Source: UBA3537 sp965662485 (GTDB taxonomy: Bacteria; Bacteroidota; Bacteroidia; Flavobacteriales; Flavobacteriaceae). Taken from it: 9,488 nt of DNA. The stretch covers positions 1-9,488 of the forward strand of contig CBFIIL010000047.1 in NCBI GenBank assembly GCA_965662485.1, given 5' to 3'. The notes beneath the pieces were generated by a model. The model made no database searches. It was not told where the DNA came from and saw nothing but the letters and a program-made list of their open reading frames with translations. The stretch's first letter is position 1, and each line of letters begins with the position of its first letter. Both the position numbers and the translations under genes were made by a program. Shown piece by piece: positions 1 to 6,718 of the stretch.

Positions 1-1
1 A

Positions 2-592
2 GCCGCTGTTTTGGTTTTAGGGTTTTTAGGTTTTGATAAATACGTTCAACAGCCAAAAGAAAGTCAAGCAATGAATGATATGTATTCTGCTCAAAAATAT
101 TTTGATGAAGCTGTTGCTACATCACAGGATTCTTTGTTTACATTATCCCTAGACGGTGCCGATGGAAAATATGGAATGCTTGATATTGTGGACACTTACA
201 GTGGAACAAATGCAGGAAATCTTGCAAATTATTATGCAGGTATGGCCTATTTGAATATGAAAGATTATGTAAATGCTATAGAATATCTAAACGCATTTGA
301 ATCTACTGACGATGTACTAGGACCAATTGCCAAAGGTGGTATTGGAGATGCTTTTGTTCAATTGGAACAGCTAGAAGATGCCTACGATTATTATGTTCAG
401 GCTGCCAATGCAAAAACAAACAATTACACCACTCCAATGTATCTTTACAAAGCGGGTGTTTTAGGTTTAAAACTCGATAAGAATACCAAAGCTTTAGAAT
501 ACTTTCAAACTATAAAAGCTGAATTTCCGGAGAGTACAGAGGCCAAAGATATTGATGTCTTTATTGGAAAAGCACAAGCAGCGAGTAACTAG
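2..592 (+). CDS. TPR-like membrane-anchored protein, 5'-truncated by the window edge
   Basis: The reading frame is open from base 2, so the true start lies upstream. A TTG at 11 is in frame but falls inside a hydrophobic stretch and is probably not the start. The visible 196 residues begin with the end of a hydrophobic segment (about 1-11), then a helical, Ala/Tyr-rich domain. Repeat-like helix pairs with TPR-type small/aromatic spacing lie near visible residues 73-98 (NYYAGMAYLNMKDYVNAIEY), 105-138 and 145-175. This resembles the TPR_21/YfgM-like group: one N-terminal membrane helix and a soluble TPR domain, usually outside the cytoplasm and thought to scaffold protein contacts. The stop codon lies 8 nt before ribH, so the two are probably cotranscribed, but nothing links this protein to riboflavin synthesis. 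The partner is unknown. TPR assignment is by pattern; the exact family is inference. Confidence 0.85.
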   Translation, partial: AAVLVLGFLGFDKYVQQPKESQAMNDMYSAQKYFDEAVATSQDSLFTLSLDGADGKYGMLDIVDTYSGTNAGNLANYYAGMAYLNMKDYVNAIEYLNAFESTDDVLGPIAKGGIGDAFVQLEQLEDAYDYYVQAANAKTNNYTTPMYLYKAGVLGLKLDKNTKALEYFQTIKAEFPESTEAKDIDVFIGKAQAASN

Positions 593-600
593 AAACTGTA

Positions 601-1086
601 ATGGCAACGGTAAATACAAACCTCTCTAATTACGATAAATCGGCACTTCCAAACGCCAAAGACTTTAAGATTGGTATTGTGGTTTCCGAATGGAATTCAG
701 ATGTGACCAATGGGCTATTAGACGGAGCACTCCAAACATTATCAGATTGTGGGGTTACCCAACAAAATATTTCTGTATATAAAGTTCCTGGTAGTTTTGA
801 GTTAATTTTTGGCGCAAAAAAAGTGCAATCTTCTGGCGTTGATGCTGTCATCACGATAGGTTGTGTCATTCAAGGCGAAACAAAACATTTTGACTATGTC
901 TGTGCTGGTGTTACTCAGGGAGTAAAAGATTTAAACATTCAACATTCAACGCCTGTAATATTCTGTGTTCTAACCGATAATAATAAGCAACAGTCTTTGG
1001 ATCGTTCTGGTGGGAAACACGGCAATAAAGGTGTGGAAGCTGCTGTTACAGCACTCAAAATGATTGATTTTAATCGATCAATTTAA
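601..1086 (+). CDS. ribH: 6,7-dimethyl-8-ribityllumazine synthase
   Basis: Lumazine synthase condenses 5-amino-6-ribitylaminouracil with 3,4-dihydroxy-2-butanone 4-phosphate, the penultimate step of riboflavin synthesis, in the cytoplasm. The 161-aa length is normal for the family. Family signatures are visible: the substrate-stacking aromatic W31 in VVSEWN, the PGSFE motif at 63-67, GETKHFD at 92-98 with the catalytic-type histidine H96, and the phosphate-binding R135 followed by H140/N142/K143/G144 near the C-terminus. Family members assemble as pentamers or 60-mers; the state here cannot be seen. The ATG at 601 starts about 20 residues before the conserved core, as in homologues. No Shine-Dalgarno motif precedes it. 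It follows the TPR gene by 8 nt and is separated by 79 nt from the next small gene. No other riboflavin gene is in the window. Confidence 0.97.
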   Translation: MATVNTNLSNYDKSALPNAKDFKIGIVVSEWNSDVTNGLLDGALQTLSDCGVTQQNISVYKVPGSFELIFGAKKVQSSGVDAVITIGCVIQGETKHFDYVCAGVTQGVKDLNIQHSTPVIFCVLTDNNKQQSLDRSGGKHGNKGVEAAVTALKMIDFNRSI

Positions 1087-1133
1087 TTGTATTTAAATTT
1101 CCCTGGCCTCTTTTATATCCTGTAATTTTTCAG

Positions 1134-1141
1134 TATTTTTG
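1134..1141 (+). promoter_or_regulatory. Possible Bacteroidota -7 promoter box upstream of the small membrane protein/mutL run
   Basis: The 79-nt gap between ribH and the next gene contains TATTTTTG, which fits the Bacteroidota -7 consensus TAnnTTTG and lies 24 nt before the ATG at 1166. No convincing TTG-type -33 element is seen at the expected distance upstream, which weakens the call. Such boxes arise easily in AT-rich DNA. A 7-bp inverted repeat (TTTGAAA at 1138-1144 and TTTCAAA at 1154-1160, 9-nt spacer) overlaps the box. It could be an operator or hairpin, or chance. The rest of the gap, 1087-1165, shows nothing else I can name, and no terminator after ribH. Confidence 0.25.
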
Positions 1142-1165
1142 AAATGATAGAGCTTTCAAATTCTT

Positions 1166-1282
1166 ATGTCAAAATTCAAGCTAAATAAGCGCCGAAAACA
1201 ACCAATTTCATTAATCTGGTTTGTTATTGCCTTAGCGTTACTTTTGATAGGAATGTTTGTTTTGGACGCTAAATATTTGTAA
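1166..1282 (+). CDS. 38-aa single-pass membrane protein of unknown function
   Basis: A short gene with ATG at 1166 and TAA at 1280-1282. The product has a strongly basic N-terminus (SKFKLNKRRKQ, about residues 2-12) and one clear hydrophobic helix (about 14-33, ISLIWFVIALALLLIGMFVL), ending DAKYL. By the positive-inside rule the N-terminus should be cytoplasmic. This is the only ATG in the frame after the upstream in-frame stop at 1148-1150. The stop is followed after 3 nt by the next gene, which also encodes a small protein with a basic N-terminal half and one membrane helix, so translational coupling is likely. Support is the membrane-protein composition, the lack of any other gene in this space, and the operon-like spacing. 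I do not recognise a named family. It is short enough to be missed by automatic annotation. Confidence 0.68.
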   Translation: MSKFKLNKRRKQPISLIWFVIALALLLIGMFVLDAKYL

Positions 1283-1285
1283 AAC

Positions 1286-1558
1286 ATGGGGTTATTTAAA
1301 CTCAGAAAAAATAAAAAATTTAACTACGAACCTCGTTATTATAAAGGAGAGTCTAGTCCTTTTGAAATCAAACATAAATTTGATGATCAACGTGTAACTG
1401 TTCAAAAAACAAATTTAAAAGGAACCCTAAAAAATGCTTTGAGCGATATGAAAAGTACAGATCGCCAAACATCTTACAGAATTAGAATCATAGTGCTTAT
1501 TCTCGTTTTTATATTTTTATGGTTTATAGATTTTGACCTCTCATTATTTTTTAGCTAA
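1286..1558 (+). CDS. Small single-pass membrane protein, family often labelled 'riboflavin synthase subunit beta' (label doubtful)
   Basis: A 90-aa protein. Residues 1-65 are hydrophilic and basic, opening GLFKLRKNKKFNYEPRYYKG and including SSPFEIKHKFDDQR. One strong membrane helix follows at about 66-89 (IRIIVLILVFIFLWFIDF). From memory, this family is conserved just upstream of mutL in flavobacteria and often carries the database name 'riboflavin synthase subunit beta'. Nothing in the sequence supports that: none of the lumazine/riboflavin synthase motifs is present, and real ribH sits just upstream, so the name was probably transferred from the neighbour. The last codon overlaps the mutL start (TAATG, 1556-1560), which suggests translational coupling to mutL. 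Function unknown; a membrane-associated role is the most that can be inferred. Confidence 0.88.
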   Translation: MGLFKLRKNKKFNYEPRYYKGESSPFEIKHKFDDQRVTVQKTNLKGTLKNALSDMKSTDRQTSYRIRIIVLILVFIFLWFIDFDLSLFFS

Positions 1559-3387
1559 TGGCCGATATTATACACCTTTTACCAGATCATGTTGCCAATC
1601 AAATTGCAGCTGGCGAAGTCGTACAACGCCCCTCTTCAGTTGTAAAAGAATTGCTTGAAAATTCTATAGATGCCGAATCAACAGAAATAAAATTACTAAT
1701 CAAAAACGCTGGTAAAACCCTTATTCAAGTTATAGATAACGGCAAGGGGATGAGTGTTACAGATGCACGTCTTAGTTTTGAGCGTCATGCCACCTCAAAA
1801 ATTAAAGCTGCAGAAGATTTATTTGCTTTGCATACAAAAGGTTTTAGAGGCGAAGCACTGGCAAGCATTGCTGCTATTGCACATGTTGAACTCAAAACTA
1901 AACAAGAACATACAGAACTTGGGACAGCCATTACAATTGAGGGCAGTACAACAACAGACCAAAATTCTGTTGCAGCAGCAAAAGGAACTTCTATTGCGGT
2001 TAAAAATTTATTTTTTAACATTCCAGCTCGACGAAATTTTTTGAAATCTGATGCTGTAGAATTGCGCCATATTATTGATGAATTTCATCGTGTGGTGTTG
2101 GCGCATCCACAAATAAATTTTTCAATGTATCATAATGGAAATAATCTTTTTGACTTGCGTTCAGAAAATTTTAGACAACGTATTGTGCATACTTTTGGAA
2201 AAAAAACAAATGAAAAATTAGTCCCTGTTGAAGAGGATACAGAACTTCTAAAGATTTCAGGTTTTGTAGGTAAACCAGAATATGCTAAAAAGTCAAGAGG
2301 AGAACAGTTTTTCTTTGTCAATCAGCGTTATATAAAAAGCCCTTATTTAAATCATGCCATTCAAGCGGCTTTTGAAGGTTTGCTTCCAACTCATAAATTT
2401 CCGAGTTATTTTCTCAATTTATCAGTAGATCCAAAATCTATTGATATCAATATTCATCCTACAAAGACAGAAATCAAATTTGATGATGAACCTACAATTT
2501 ATGCACTTCTTAGGGCAGCTGTAAAACACAGTTTAGGACAATTCAGTATTGCGCCTATTCTCGATTTTCAGCGTGATGCTTCAATGGATACACCCTATCA
2601 TCAACACAATGACCAAGTCTCTAGCCCAAAAGTAGAAGTAGACCCTAATTTCAATCCTTTTTCAAAATCAAGTCGTAATGCATCTCCATCTACTGCACCT
2701 GCTTGGGAAGCACTTTATACTGGATTAAATTCGGAAACAACAGAAAATCAAAATGATTTTAGTGAAGTACAGTTCGAATCAGATGAATTGCAATCGTCTA
2801 TTTTTGATGAAGATGAAGGTAAAAAAGTTCAAAATACATTTCAACTTCAAAACAAATATATCATTAGTACGATTAAATCGGGTATGGTGGTTATCGATCA
2901 AAATAGAGCACATGAACGTATTTTGTATGAAGACTTTCTAAAACAGATTACTATAAAAGATACTGTATGTCAGCAACTTATGTTTCCTTTAGAACTGGAA
3001 TTTTCAACTCAGGAATTGGAAGTACTCCAAACAATTAGAGAACAATTGGAACAGGCAGGTTTTGTTTTTAATGCTTTAGATAGTAAAAAAGCAGTCATCT
3101 CCGCAATTCCTGTAGGATTAAAAGAAAAGGATGTTTTAAAAGTGTTTGTGCAACTTATTGATGATGTTCAGAACGAAATTCCTGATTTTAACTTTAGTTC
3201 GAGTGACTTGCTTGCCAAAACTTTTGCAAAGAGTTTAGCCATTAAGAATGGAAAAAAATTAAATATTACAGAGCAAGAATTTATTGTTAATTCACTATTT
3301 GCCTGTAAAGAACCTGCTATTTCTTTGAATAATAAGGCAATTTTTACAACAATTGAAACCTCTGAAATAGAATCTAAATTTAATTAA
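1558..3387 (+). CDS. mutL: DNA mismatch repair protein MutL
   Basis: MutL is the dimeric ATPase that links MutS mismatch recognition to strand removal. The 609-aa protein has the usual layout. The N-terminal GHKL ATPase covers about 1-330, with motif I containing E31 and N35 (KELLENSIDA), DNGKGM at 60-65, GFRGEAL at 95-101 and GTSIAV at 143-148. The transducer part has VNQRYIKSP near 254 and the INIHPTKTEIKF stretch at 297-308. A low-complexity linker rich in Ser, Asn and acidic residues spans about 335-425, followed by a C-terminal dimerisation domain. There the endonuclease motif DQHA(X)2E(X)4E appears as DQNRAHERILYE at 447-458: D447, E453 and E458 are kept but the metal-ligand His position is N449. 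The CPHGRP motif of endonuclease-type MutLs is absent; the protein ends soon after ACKEP. The start overlaps the preceding stop by 1 nt, and no Shine-Dalgarno is seen. Confidence 0.97.
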   Translation: MADIIHLLPDHVANQIAAGEVVQRPSSVVKELLENSIDAESTEIKLLIKNAGKTLIQVIDNGKGMSVTDARLSFERHATSKIKAAEDLFALHTKGFRGEALASIAAIAHVELKTKQEHTELGTAITIEGSTTTDQNSVAAAKGTSIAVKNLFFNIPARRNFLKSDAVELRHIIDEFHRVVLAHPQINFSMYHNGNNLFDLRSENFRQRIVHTFGKKTNEKLVPVEEDTELLKISGFVGKPEYAKKSRGEQFFFVNQRYIKSPYLNHAIQAAFEGLLPTHKFPSYFLNLSVDPKSIDINIHPTKTEIKFDDEPTIYALLRAAVKHSLGQFSIAPILDFQRDASMDTPYHQHNDQVSSPKVEVDPNFNPFSKSSRNASPSTAPAWEALYTGLNSETTENQNDFSEVQFESDELQSSIFDEDEGKKVQNTFQLQNKYIISTIKSGMVVIDQNRAHERILYEDFLKQITIKDTVCQQLMFPLELEFSTQELEVLQTIREQLEQAGFVFNALDSKKAVISAIPVGLKEKDVLKVFVQLIDDVQNEIPDFNFSSSDLLAKTFAKSLAIKNGKKLNITEQEFIVNSLFACKEPAISLNNKAIFTTIETSEIESKFN

Positions 3388-3388
3388 T

Positions 3389-4210
3389 ATGCTAAGAATA
3401 TCACCTACTGTAAAACATCTTCTCATTTTAAATGTTATCGTCTTTGTGGGAACCTATTTGATGGGCAACGAGGAAGTGTTTTACAAATTATTAGCACTAT
3501 TTTACCCAATGAGTAATTATTTTGGCTTTTGGCAAATTATCACTCACATGTTTATGCATGGTAGTTTTCAGCATTTATTATTTAATATGATTGCGCTATG
3601 GATGTTTGGTACTGCAGTAGAGCAAATTTTTGGTCAGCGAAAATTTATCACATTTTATATCAGTTGTGGATTGGGTGCAGTTGCACTCACATTTTTGGTG
3701 TACTTTATTCAAATTTATCCTATTTTAAGCGATTTGGAAGCTCGTGGATTTTCCTTTGAAATAATTAAAGAGATTTCAAGTTTAAATATCCTTGAAAACA
3801 ATATGTTTAAAGGCGAAATTTTGGCTCAAAAAATGCAACCTCTTTTAGAAAGTTATGGTAAAAGTTTAGCTCAGGTTGATACATCCACATTTAGAATGCT
3901 TTTTGATTTGAATGTAAAAAGTAATGGCTCTATGGTCGGTGCTTCGGGGGCTATTTTTGGTGTTTTAGTGGCTTTTGGTATGCTTAATCCAAATGCGGAA
4001 TTGATGCTAATTTTCTTACCAATTCCTATAAAAGCAAAGTATTTTATCCCTGGAATTATAGCCATTGATTTATTTTCGGCAATCTCAGGTATGTCAGTTT
4101 TTAGTCCTAGCAATACGGCTTATGTTGCGCATATTGGAGGAGCACTTACAGGATTTTTATTGATGTATTTTTGGAAGAAAAATCAATTTGACAAATACCG
4201 CTGGAATTAG
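3389..4210 (+). CDS. Rhomboid family intramembrane serine protease (first of two)
   Basis: Rhomboids cleave substrate membrane helices within the bilayer. This 273-aa protein has about six membrane segments (roughly 9-25, 58-80, 86-110, 183-200, 205-232, 244-262). The catalytic dyad is visible: S186 in GASG (184-187) and H248 in AHIGG. The HGSFQHLLFN stretch supplies H62 and N66, equivalent to oxyanion-region H150/N154 of E. coli GlpG. All residues needed for activity are therefore present. An extra hydrophilic stretch of about 65 residues (112-178, Glu/Lys/Leu-rich) sits between the third membrane segment and the catalytic GASG helix, longer than in the GlpG core and predicted to face outside the cytoplasm. 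The ATG lies 1 nt after the mutL stop and the TAG touches the next ATG. Substrate unknown. Confidence 0.95.
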   Translation: MLRISPTVKHLLILNVIVFVGTYLMGNEEVFYKLLALFYPMSNYFGFWQIITHMFMHGSFQHLLFNMIALWMFGTAVEQIFGQRKFITFYISCGLGAVALTFLVYFIQIYPILSDLEARGFSFEIIKEISSLNILENNMFKGEILAQKMQPLLESYGKSLAQVDTSTFRMLFDLNVKSNGSMVGASGAIFGVLVAFGMLNPNAELMLIFLPIPIKAKYFIPGIIAIDLFSAISGMSVFSPSNTAYVAHIGGALTGFLLMYFWKKNQFDKYRWN

Positions 4211-5062
4211 ATGACTACACTTTCAAAAGATATCAAAGATAAATTATCACGACTACATATTTTGGAAAAAATAATTGTAGCGAATACCATGGTTTTTGTA
4301 GCAGGTATTTTTTTAAATCTAATTGGATTTAATCTATTGGAGTGGTTTTCTTTACCTTATGTATTATCAGATTATTTTGGGCGTCCATGGAGTATTATAA
4401 GTTATGGTTTTTTACACAAAAGCATACGCCACTTATTTTTTAATATGCTTGTTTTGTATTTTATAGCACAAACATTTTCTAATTTATTTTCGGCTCGTCT
4501 TTCCCTAAAAATTTATCTGCTTGGTGTAATTTACGGAGGACTGGCTTTTATTACTGTCGCTTTTTTGTTGCCAAATGCATTACAAATTAACGGACCTTTG
4601 GTTGGTGCTTCAGCAGGTGTTCGGGCGTGTATTATATTTCTGTGTGTATATTTACCAAATAAATCTATTGGTTTTTTCACACTTCGTTTTCCATTAAAAT
4701 ATTTAGGAATTGCTATGGTTGTTTTGGATTTACCGGGACTTTTATCTGTTAATTCTGGGGGAACAGTAGCTCATATTGGGGGCTATTTATCAGGTTATTT
4801 TTATGCAAGACAATTTCATAATGGAAAAGATTTTGGAGGCTTCTTAGATGGTATTCTGAATTATTTTAAAACTAAAAAAGGCCTGAAGACAGTATACAAG
4901 AAGAAAAAAACTTCAATAATGGCAGACCAAAAGAAAAAAGAGTTTGATAGTTTTACACATCAGAAGCAAATCGATTTGATTTTAGATAAAATTAGTAAGA
5001 GTGGTTATGAAAGTTTAACACAAGCTGAAAAAGATTTTTTGTTTCGCGCTGGTAAAAAATAA
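4211..5062 (+). CDS. Rhomboid family protease with C-terminal cytoplasmic tail (second of two)
   Basis: A 283-aa rhomboid directly following the first with no spacer. About six membrane segments lie between residues 22 and 200. The dyad is S134 in GASAG (132-136) and H188 in AHIGG; H74 and N78 in HLFFN match the conserved GlpG pair, so it should be active. It uses GASA rather than GASG and has a charged R138 just after the catalytic serine, which I recall as usual for this flavobacterial subgroup. It lacks the long insert of its neighbour but has a soluble, highly basic tail after about 201. The tail ends in a small helical module at 250-283 (IDLILDKISKSGYESLT... FLFRAGKK), which matches the DUF6576 tail as I recall it. 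The two rhomboids differ too much outside the motifs to be a recent duplication. Substrate unknown. Confidence 0.94.
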   Translation: MTTLSKDIKDKLSRLHILEKIIVANTMVFVAGIFLNLIGFNLLEWFSLPYVLSDYFGRPWSIISYGFLHKSIRHLFFNMLVLYFIAQTFSNLFSARLSLKIYLLGVIYGGLAFITVAFLLPNALQINGPLVGASAGVRACIIFLCVYLPNKSIGFFTLRFPLKYLGIAMVVLDLPGLLSVNSGGTVAHIGGYLSGYFYARQFHNGKDFGGFLDGILNYFKTKKGLKTVYKKKKTSIMADQKKKEFDSFTHQKQIDLILDKISKSGYESLTQAEKDFLFRAGKK

Positions 5063-5068
5063 ATAGTT

Positions 5069-6082
5069 TTGAAACCACTGAATTTTTTTGATAAACTTAT
5101 TTTTCTTGCCAACTCTTTAGTTGCAACACTTCTCTTGTTATCTTATGCGTTGCCTTTTGTTCCGCCAAAAACTTTTTCATTTTTGGCTGTTTTGAGTCTT
5201 GCTGTACCATTTTTAATTATTATTAACCTCATATTTTCTTTGTATTGGCTATTAAAGCTAAAAAAGCAGTTCTTGCTTTCTGGTCTAGTTTTAGCTCTTG
5301 GTTTTGGGCATTTAACATCCTTGTATAATTTTTCAGCTAAAAATGAACAGCCCGCTAGCGATACACTCTCTTTGATGAGTTATAATGTACGATTGTTGAA
5401 TCTTTACGACTGGATTGATGATGATGCAATTCCAGAAAAAATTCAGGATTTTATAGAACAATCCGCTCCAGATATTTTATCCATTCAAGAATATAATAGT
5501 GGAATTGCAAAAAAAACAAATTATCCATATGTATTTAATTCAAATTCAAAAACAAAATCTGAATTGGCAATTTTTTCAAAATTTCCATTTTTGAATACTG
5601 GAATTATAAAATTCCCAAACTCAGCCAATAGTGCTATTTTTGCCGATATTGTAGTGAAGAATGACACCCTTAGGGTTTATAACATTCATTTACAATCTTC
5701 TGGCATCAACCCTAATGTTAAGCAGCTAGACTCTGAAACCTCAGATCGCCTTTTTAAGCGCATTAGCAAAACTTTTGAAGCGCAACAATATCAAGCAGAA
5801 TTAGTTCTAAAACACATGAACAAATCTCCTTATAAAACCATTTTGAATGGAGATTTTAACAACACGACACATTCATATGTTTATCGTCTTTTAAGATCAA
5901 ATTTTGATGATGCTTTTGATATTGCAGGCAAAGGTTTTGGGCGTACTTATTCTTTTGATTTTTTTCCTCTTCGTATCGATTTTATACTTGTAGATAAGAA
6001 CTTAAAAATAGTTGATTTTCAAACGCATAACGTTCGATACTCCGATCACTTTCCAATTTCTACAACGCTAGAACTTCGTTAA
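5069..6082 (+). CDS. Membrane-anchored endonuclease/exonuclease/phosphatase (EEP) family protein
   Basis: A 337-aa protein with two parts. About three hydrophobic helices fill residues 10-88 and precede an EEP fold, the metal-dependent phosphodiesterase fold shared by DNase I, exonuclease III, sphingomyelinases and inositol phosphatases. Catalytic positions are recognisable: N106 (SYNVR), E141 (IQEYN), H207 (NIHLQS), D262 and N264 (NGDFNN), D304 (RIDFIL) and D326-H327 (YSDHFP). The set looks complete. The substrate cannot be told from sequence; DNA, RNA, phospholipid or phosphoester are all possible. Three odd membrane spans would put the catalytic domain outside the cytoplasm if the N-terminus is inside, but this is inference. 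The start must be non-ATG: the frame is closed by the previous gene's TAA at 5060-5062, and only ATA, GTT and then TTG (5069) come before the conserved N-terminus, so TTG is chosen. Confidence 0.92.
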   Translation: MKPLNFFDKLIFLANSLVATLLLLSYALPFVPPKTFSFLAVLSLAVPFLIIINLIFSLYWLLKLKKQFLLSGLVLALGFGHLTSLYNFSAKNEQPASDTLSLMSYNVRLLNLYDWIDDDAIPEKIQDFIEQSAPDILSIQEYNSGIAKKTNYPYVFNSNSKTKSELAIFSKFPFLNTGIIKFPNSANSAIFADIVVKNDTLRVYNIHLQSSGINPNVKQLDSETSDRLFKRISKTFEAQQYQAELVLKHMNKSPYKTILNGDFNNTTHSYVYRLLRSNFDDAFDIAGKGFGRTYSFDFFPLRIDFILVDKNLKIVDFQTHNVRYSDHFPISTTLELR

Positions 6083-6094
6083 ATATATAGAGTT
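6083..6094. other. 12-nt junction between converging operons
   Basis: Only 12 AT-rich bases separate the stop codon of the EEP gene (+ strand) from the stop of the WbqC-family gene (- strand). No GC-rich hairpin with a U tract is visible here or just inside either gene. Transcripts from the two sides must either overlap or end by another mechanism. Confidence 0.8.
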
Positions 6095-6709
6095 TTATAC
6101 GTTTATTGACGGATGATTTAAAAGGTAGGAATGTGTTTCTGGTCCAAGATTAAATAAAACATCCAATATACTCAGGTTATTTATAAACCCATGTTTGTTT
6201 TCAAAAACTTGTATGTAAGGATTGGTTTGAATATGTTCATGATTTTTTACATTAATTAAAGGTCTAAAATCATCCTCAACCTCTTTTTCAAAAGTAGTAG
6301 AGGTTTTGTAACCAAAATCAACGTCCAGACACTGTTGAATTAAATCTATACACTGAAAATTATAATCCATTAGCCATTCACTTTTATTATTGAAAAGCGA
6401 TTGAAAATCATCTTCATAAAACTCAAAAAACGGTGAAGTTCTATAGGCACTTTCAATAGATTTATAATGAATCGAATTCCATTTTGAGCTGTTATCTATT
6501 CGAATATCTTTTGTTTTTTGACGCCTTTTTTGAGTGTAATGTACAGGAATATGAAGACCTAATTTTCCGTTAGCACCATAAATATAACATCGATTTCTAA
6601 AGGTTTGTTTTTGGTAGTTATCTTCAATTTCAAAACATATTGTTTTGGATTGTATAATGGTTATACAATTAGCAATATTTGGAAAATAAGAGGGATAGAT
6701 AAGACTCAT
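6095..6709 (-). CDS. WbqC family protein
   Basis: A 204-aa protein matching the WbqC-like family pattern. It opens with the Tyr-Pro-x-Tyr-Phe-Pro element (IYPSYFPNIA, 4-13) and continues with an NRCYIYGANGKLGLHIPVH stretch (39-57). A Trp-x(3)-His-x(8)-Tyr-x(2)-(S)P-x-F core follows (W77, H81, Y89, P93) with FFEFYEDDF at 94-102. The C-terminus carries PYIQVFENKHGFINNLSILD (164-183) and LFNLGPET. The family was named from an O-antigen gene cluster, but its reaction is not established, and no sugar genes are nearby here. No membrane segment or signal peptide is seen, so it is probably cytoplasmic. Its ATG is 9 nt downstream of the lepB stop, so it is probably the last gene of the lepB operon. 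Confidence 0.88.
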   Translation of the reverse strand: MSLIYPSYFPNIANCITIIQSKTICFEIEDNYQKQTFRNRCYIYGANGKLGLHIPVHYTQKRRQKTKDIRIDNSSKWNSIHYKSIESAYRTSPFFEFYEDDFQSLFNNKSEWLMDYNFQCIDLIQQCLDVDFGYKTSTTFEKEVEDDFRPLINVKNHEHIQTNPYIQVFENKHGFINNLSILDVLFNLGPETHSYLLNHPSINV

Positions 6710-6718
6710 AGTCTATAT

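Noticed and set aside
630..869. 79-codon open frame on the - strand inside ribH
   Set aside because: It lies wholly within ribH, whose frame is certain. Its composition looks like an antisense shadow and it has no recognisable domain.
1144..1188. ATG at 1144 as start of another tiny frame ahead of the 38-aa gene
   Set aside because: It gives only 14 codons in a different frame and hits TAA at 1186-1188. The ATG at 1166 gives a coherent membrane protein.
1754..2044. 96-codon + strand frame and 78-codon - strand frame (1785-2021) inside mutL
   Set aside because: Both overlap the conserved MutL ATPase domain in other frames. The products are Leu/Gln- or Ser/Ala-biased with no domain and no promoter or ribosome site.
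3871..4113. 80-codon - strand frame opposite the first rhomboid
   Set aside because: It covers the catalytic GASG region of a clear rhomboid and is best explained as an antisense shadow.
3389..5062. The two rhomboids as a recent tandem duplication
   Set aside because: Similarity is confined to family motifs. Insert, tail, GASG versus GASA and the flanking sequences all differ, so they are old paralogues.
6060..6082. AACG...CGTT short inverted repeat as a terminator for the leftward operon
   Set aside because: It has a four-base stem with a 9-nt loop and no following U tract, which is too weak to call.
6095..6709. WbqC-like gene as evidence of an O-antigen or capsule cluster
   Set aside because: No glycosyltransferase, nucleotide-sugar or transport genes lie nearby. 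The neighbours are housekeeping genes.
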